A DNA stretch of 15,608 nt. Source: DATFQE01 sp035264445. Lineage in GTDB: Bacteria; Actinomycetota; Thermoleophilia; Gaiellales; Gaiellaceae. The notes under the pieces were generated by a model. It worked only from the letters and a program-made list of their open reading frames with translations, searched no databases and was not told the origin of the DNA. Where the stretch lies: positions 1 through 15,608 of the forward strand of contig DATFQE010000180.1 of the NCBI GenBank assembly GCA_035264445.1, in the 5' to 3' direction. Of the stretch, positions 12,824-15,608 are shown piece after piece (positions within the stretch are counted from its first letter, which is position 1; each line of letters starts with the position of its first letter). A program made the translations under genes and the position numbers.

Positions 12824-12904
12824 CGTGGGTGAACCCATGGTTCCCCCACGAGCCCCCTCCTTCAAGGTTCTTCTGAACTTGAGCGGGGCCGGCAAGCCGG
12901 CCCC
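12824..12904. repeat. Three further consecutive hairpins
   Basis: Directly after the terminator come three hairpins. CGTGGG(T)GAACC pairs with GGTTC(C)CCCACG around a CAT loop (12824-12850). CAAGGTTC pairs with GAACTTG around TTCT, with one bulge (12863-12881). GGGGCCGGC pairs with GCCGGCCCC around AA (12885-12904). The last resembles a U-less terminator or an attenuator before the small membrane-protein gene. Confidence 0.6.
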
Positions 12905-12952
12905 TCTTGGGAAGAGCTGGTGATGGGTTCGCCGCGTTAGCATCCGCGCTTC

Positions 12953-13165
12953 ATGCACCTTCGGCCTCCCAGCATCGATCAAGGAGTTCAGGCCGGGCTC
13001 TGGGGCATCGGGCTCGCGATCATCATCTGGCTTGGCCTGCTCTCGTTCGGTGTTTCTGGCGCGACCTCGTTCGTCATGGCCGCACTCGCCGGCGCTGCCA
13101 TCTTCCTCTACGTCCGCTTCTACGGCGGCGACGAGCCTCAGATCGAGAGACGCCGGACGCCGTGA
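12953..13165 (+). CDS. Small two-helix membrane protein, unknown function
   Basis: A 70-residue protein: a short polar N-terminus, a hydrophobic helix at about 13-33 (GLWGIGLAIIIWLGLLSFG), a second at about 36-54 (GATSFVMAALAGAAIFLYV), and a charged tail (YGGDEPQIERRR). The positive tail suggests that both termini face the cytoplasm. No family is recognised. The ATG has no clear Shine-Dalgarno sequence; TAGCAT at 12939-12944 could be a -10 eight nucleotides upstream, suggesting a leaderless or very short leader. The 3' end overlaps the opposing small gene by 28 nt. Confidence 0.6.
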   Translation: MHLRPPSIDQGVQAGLWGIGLAIIIWLGLLSFGVSGATSFVMAALAGAAIFLYVRFYGGDEPQIERRRTP

Positions 13166-13371
13166 TCGCGCGCGAGCGCTGACACGAGCCAGGCGGCGAG
13201 GTCGCGGCCGAGCTGCTGCTCGAGGCGGGCGGCGGCCGACGGGCGGTCGCCCGGGTCGAGGCGGCTCACCTGCTCGACGAGCAGGCTCGGCGGCGCCTGG
13301 CTGCGGGTCTGCGGCTGAGCGGCGGCGCTCATCGTGTTCCCGATATCGGCCGCCGCTCCCGCCGCTTTCAT
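13138..13371 (-). CDS. Small protein of 77 residues, unknown function
   Basis: The gene begins 17 nt after the end of the four-helix membrane protein gene on the same strand, so it is probably co-transcribed. The N-terminal third is Ala/Gln/Pro-rich and likely disordered. The C-terminal part (LLVEQVSRLDPGDRPSAAARLEQQLGRDLAAWLVSALARDHG) looks like amphipathic helices. An inner ATG at 13332 (MSAAAQPQ, 64 residues) has GGGAA upstream and may be the true start. No membrane segment is visible. No homologue is recognised. Confidence 0.45.
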   Translation of the reverse strand: MKAAGAAADIGNTMSAAAQPQTRSQAPPSLLVEQVSRLDPGDRPSAAARLEQQLGRDLAAWLVSALARDHGVRRLSI

Positions 13372-13388
13372 CCCTGAGCCAGGTGTGT

Positions 13389-13958
13389 TTACCGGCGCGT
13401 CGGCTCGACCGGTCCCTCGGCCGGCTCGCCGTGCCGCGTCAGCGGCGTCTCGCGGTCGCCGTTCGTGACCTCGGTCGGTGTCTCGTGCTCGACGACGTCC
13501 CTGCGGCGCGCGGCCGCCACGGGTTCGCGGATCCTCGGCCCCGAGGTGTCGAACGTGAACCCGAACGTCAGCCCCGCGAGAAACGCGAGCGGGCCTGCGA
13601 GGTCGAGCAGGTCCTCCACCACTCCGCCGACGCCGAGCGTGTCCGACCAGTCCACGACGTGCTGCTGGAGCCAGTTCTCGTCCGGCTGACCAGCGCCCAG
13701 CACCCAGAGGGCCACCACGAGCGCCGGAATGAAGCCGAGCAGGAAGACGCCGCCGCTCAGGCGCGGCCAGCCCCACTTCGTCCAACCGCCGAGGAGCTGC
13801 GAGAGCGCCATCACGAGCCCGCCCGCAGCAACCAGGCCGTAGAGCGCCCAGTAGTCCGCCGTCGAGTCGTCGCCCACCTGCGCAGCGAGCCATACGAGCA
13901 CGACCGTCGTCGCCACGCCGATCAGCGTGGCCATGCCTCTTGTGAGTCCTAGCATCAT
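13389..13958 (-). CDS. Four-helix membrane protein, unknown function
   Basis: A protein of 189 residues with hydrophobic segments at about 8-27, 38-56, 68-88 and 117-136, followed by a charged, Pro/Glu/Arg-rich cytoplasmic tail of about 50 residues (GPRIREPVAAARRRDVVEHETP...). I do not recognise a family; the layout suggests a small integral membrane protein rather than a transporter. The start is ambiguous among GTG 13964, ATG 13958 and ATG 13955; GGGAA upstream serves any of them. A hairpin separates it from the upstream gene on the same strand. Confidence 0.65.
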   Translation of the reverse strand: MMLGLTRGMATLIGVATTVVLVWLAAQVGDDSTADYWALYGLVAAGGLVMALSQLLGGWTKWGWPRLSGGVFLLGFIPALVVALWVLGAGQPDENWLQQHVVDWSDTLGVGGVVEDLLDLAGPLAFLAGLTFGFTFDTSGPRIREPVAAARRRDVVEHETPTEVTNGDRETPLTRHGEPAEGPVEPTRR

Positions 13959-13971
13959 GATCACCAGGTTC

Positions 13972-13986
13972 CCGGCCCGAGGCCGG
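13972..13986 (-). terminator. Short hairpin between two minus-strand genes
   Basis: CCGGCC and GGCCGG with a three-base loop, 7 nt after the stop of the upstream gene and next to the GGGAA ribosome binding site of the following one. There is no T-tract on this strand. It may be a weak terminator or may influence translation of the membrane-protein gene. Confidence 0.35.
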
Positions 13987-13993
13987 TTTACAC

Positions 13994-14596
13994 CTAGAGG
14001 CCGAGACGGCGCGTGTCGAAGTGCGACGAGTAGAGCTCGGCCGTGAAGTGCTCCACGGCGTTCTCGGCGTCCGTGTCGAAGACGTGCTCGACGATTCCCA
14101 CCTCACGGTCGTTGTGGAACGGCACGTCGACGTGCGCGCCCGACACGAGGTTCAGCGAGAGCGCGCTGCACGACGGGCAGCGGACGAGCAGGCCGATCGA
14201 GCCGCGAGCCGTGCCCGGCGCCAGCAGCGTGAACGACGAGGGAAACACCGGCCGCGGCTGCCCTTCGGGGTAGCAGAAGAAGCTCCACGGCCACTCCCCC
14301 GCGTCGATTCGCCGCGCCGCCACGTCGCCCAGCTCCGCGGCCAACGCGTCGAGCCGGGCGGTCATCAGGTTGTGGAACACACCCTCCCCCAGGCCGAGAG
14401 GGGCCCAGTCGAGCTCGGCGTCGGAGACGAGCGCGAGGTGTTCGTCGCCGCACGAGCACGCGAAGCTGACCTGGAAGACGGCCGGGTGGGACGCTCCCGG
14501 CAGCCGCTCCAGGCGGCGGAAGGCCGAAAGGCGGGCCGCAGCCTCCCCTCGCGTGGGGCACGCGAAGCGAAACTCCGTCCGTAGCACGTCGTACAT
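13994..14596 (-). CDS. Unknown protein with CxC and CxxC motifs, possible zinc-binding
   Basis: A 200-residue soluble protein. Cysteines form pairs at FACSCGDEH (Cys47, Cys49, with His53) and VRCPSCSAL (Cys140, Cys143), plus Cys13 and Cys108. The two knuckle-like pairs could make one zinc site bridging the N- and C-terminal halves. No enzymatic motif is recognised; the sequence has Trp/Phe-rich stretches (GEWPWSFFCYPEG) and an acidic second half. The start is well fixed at ATG 14596 by GGAGG 5 nt upstream. A TATAGT hexamer (14616-14611, minus strand) lies just before, but its spacing would leave only about an 8 nt leader that cuts into the ribosome binding site, so its role as a -10 is uncertain. 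It follows apt by 52 nt. Confidence 0.65.
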   Translation of the reverse strand: MYDVLRTEFRFACPTRGEAAARLSAFRRLERLPGASHPAVFQVSFACSCGDEHLALVSDAELDWAPLGLGEGVFHNLMTARLDALAAELGDVAARRIDAGEWPWSFFCYPEGQPRPVFPSSFTLLAPGTARGSIGLLVRCPSCSALSLNLVSGAHVDVPFHNDREVGIVEHVFDTDAENAVEHFTAELYSSHFDTRRLGL

Positions 14597-14601
14597 ATCG
14601 G

Positions 14602-14606
14602 CCTCC
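14602..14606 (-). promoter_or_regulatory. Ribosome binding site GGAGG fixing the start at 14596
   Basis: A perfect GGAGG 5 nt before ATG 14596 on the minus strand. It rules out the in-frame ATG 14608 just upstream. Confidence 0.85.
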
Positions 14607-14648
14607 AACCACTATAGGTCGGCGCGTCGGACGGGCTACGGAACCCTC

Positions 14649-15170
14649 TTAGTAGTGAATCAGGGAGTAGACGTCGTGCCCCTCGAGGAGCTTTCGCCCC
14701 TCGAGGAAGTCGAGCTCGATCAGGAACGCGATCCCGACGACCTCGCCGCCGAGGTTTTCCGCGAGGTCGACGATCGCCCGCGCCGTCCCACCGGTGGCCA
14801 GGACGTCGTCGTGCAGCAGCACCCGCTGCCCGCGTGCGAACGCGTCGGAGTGCACCTCGAGCGCGTTCTCGCCGTACTCGAGCGCGTAGGAGGCGCTGAT
14901 CGTCTCCCACGGCAGCTTCCCTGGCCGACGCGCCGCCACGAAGCCGCAGCCGAGCTTGTACGCCAGCGCGGCGCCGAGGATAAACCCGCGGGCCTCGCCG
15001 CCGAGGATCACGTCCGGCGTCCGCGGCTCAGCCCACTCGGCCAGAAGATCGACCGATTCCCGCAGGAGCTCCGGCTGCGCGAGCATCGGCATGATGTCCT
15101 TGAAGACGATCCCGGGCTCGGGGAAGTCCGGGACGTCGCGAATCTTCGCCTGCAGGTCGGCTACCGACAC
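14649..15170 (-). CDS. apt: Adenine phosphoribosyltransferase
   Basis: A 173-residue cytoplasmic purine-salvage enzyme converting adenine and PRPP to AMP and pyrophosphate. Family signatures: DVPDFPEPGIVFKDIMPML near the N-terminus, GGEARGFILGAALAYKLGCGFVAARRPGKLPWETISASYALEYGENALEVH in the middle (Apt-specific EARGF and RKPGKLP-like segments), and the PRPP-binding loop VLLHDDVLATGGTA. The start GTG 15170 gives the usual family length and leaves 11 nt after the stop of the upstream regulator gene; a longer frame from GTG 15215 would overlap that gene and add a low-complexity tail. Co-transcription with the MerR-type gene is likely. Confidence 0.93.
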   Translation of the reverse strand: MSVADLQAKIRDVPDFPEPGIVFKDIMPMLAQPELLRESVDLLAEWAEPRTPDVILGGEARGFILGAALAYKLGCGFVAARRPGKLPWETISASYALEYGENALEVHSDAFARGQRVLLHDDVLATGGTARAIVDLAENLGGEVVGIAFLIELDFLEGRKLLEGHDVYSLIHY

Positions 15171-15181
15171 AGCGCGGGAGC

Positions 15182-15608
15182 CTACCGCGCTGCTCGGCTC
15201 CGCACGGCCCGCCACAGCAGCGCCGTGCCGAGCTCGTTCGCGGCCTCTCCGAGCGCCTGGAGGTCGTCCAGCGCCGCGGCGCGCCGCTCGGCGCTGCGCC
15301 CGCGCAGCGCGGGCGCGATCAGCTGCTCCAGCAGGGCCGACTCTCGCTCCGCCGCCGTGCGGAACGCCCGCAGGTGGCGGGCCGAGATGCCGAAGCGGTG
15401 CAGCTTCGCGCAGGCGGCCGCCACGTCGGCGTCGGTCTCCGGGTAGAGCCGCTCACCCGCCTCGTTTCGGGGCTCCAGCAGGTCGTACTCCTCCAGCTCG
15501 CGCACCAGCTCTCGTGAGACGCCTGCGCGCTCGCAGAGCTCGTCCAGCTCGATCTCGGGCTCGGGCTCGCCGAGCATCGAGACCGCGCGGCGCCGGCGGT
15601 TCTTGCCC
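15182..15608 (-). CDS. MerR-family regulator of the FtsR type, 3' part only
   Basis: The frame is open to the right edge, so the N-terminal MerR helix-turn-helix lies outside the window. About 141 residues are visible. They begin with a basic stretch (GKNRRRRAVS) and a second helix-turn-helix-like segment (ELCERAGVSRELVRELEEYDLLEP). Then comes the C-terminal domain typical of actinobacterial FtsR: YPETDADVAAACAKLHRFGISARHLRAFRTAAERESALLEQLIAPALRGRS, ending in a long helix. FtsR in Corynebacterium is known to activate ftsZ; by family this would be a DNA-binding transcription factor, but its targets here are unknown. An internal ATG at 15577 is unlikely to be the start because the coding pattern continues upstream. 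It is followed by apt after 11 nt. Confidence 0.8.
   Translation of the reverse strand, partial: GKNRRRRAVSMLGEPEPEIELDELCERAGVSRELVRELEEYDLLEPRNEAGERLYPETDADVAAACAKLHRFGISARHLRAFRTAAERESALLEQLIAPALRGRSAERRAAALDDLQALGEAANELGTALLWRAVRSRAAR

Noticed and set aside
12394..12849. A 151-residue minus-strand frame covering the candidate small RNA region
   Set aside because: Ser/Arg/Pro-rich without domain, hydrophobic pattern or ribosome binding site, and it crosses strong promoter, terminator and hairpin signals.
13032..13952. A 306-residue plus-strand frame opposite the membrane-protein gene
   Set aside because: Arg/Pro/Ala-rich antisense shadow; the minus strand encodes regular membrane helices.

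Overview
The window is high-GC DNA, densely packed with genes on both strands, many starting with GTG. It most likely comes from an actinobacterium of the Thermoleophilia type (Gaiellales or Solirubrobacterales). The clues are a secreted subtilisin with a C-terminal Ser-Trp repeat tail, RpoD-like sigma factors, an FtsR-type MerR regulator next to apt, and promoter/start-codon spacing that suggests leaderless mRNAs. The lineage is inferred from gene content and composition, not proven. No tRNA, rRNA, CRISPR array, transposase or phage gene was found.

Left part (1-4496). The window opens inside an S8 subtilisin-like protease, which is followed by a strong hairpin. A leader of about 150 nt with a possible pseudoknot and an 8-codon leader ORF precedes a 918-residue membrane protein carrying both GGDEF (c-di-GMP synthesis) and HD-GYP (c-di-GMP breakdown) domains. 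Each enzymatic domain is preceded by its own copy of what looks like the same membrane module. A repeat protein of the homing-endonuclease-associated type follows, probably leaderless. Its stop codon overlaps tail to tail with an orphan class II glutamine amidotransferase.

Middle (4493-9685). Two RpoD-like sigma factors lie on opposite strands, pointing at each other, with a CpsB/YwqE-type PHP phosphatase between them. The 3' end of the phosphatase gene overlaps the second sigma gene. Upstream of the second sigma gene is an MltG-type murein transglycosylase. A 140-residue protein of unknown function, with a GN-type N-terminal motif, is transcribed divergently from it.

Right-centre (9686-12953). 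A bidirectional hairpin separates that gene from a secreted beta-propeller protein. A small rhodanese and a secreted glycerophosphodiester phosphodiesterase converge and share a CTAG stop overlap. The leaders of these two genes carry near-identical 31-32 bp elements in inverted orientation. The 650 bp stretch without protein genes at 12300-12952 holds a perfect 14 bp palindrome, a candidate small RNA gene with its own promoter and a textbook intrinsic terminator, and three further hairpins in a row.

Right end (12953-15608). A small two-helix membrane protein converges with a minus-strand group: an FtsR-like MerR regulator (N-terminus outside the window), adenine phosphoribosyltransferase, a cysteine-motif protein of unknown function, a four-helix membrane protein and a 77-residue protein. 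The recognisable themes are second-messenger turnover, sigma-factor regulation, cell-wall and surface functions, and nucleotide salvage. I see no dedicated mobile or defence island. The most unusual items are the duplicated-module c-di-GMP enzyme, the paired leader elements around the rhodanese/GDPD pair, and the candidate small RNA.
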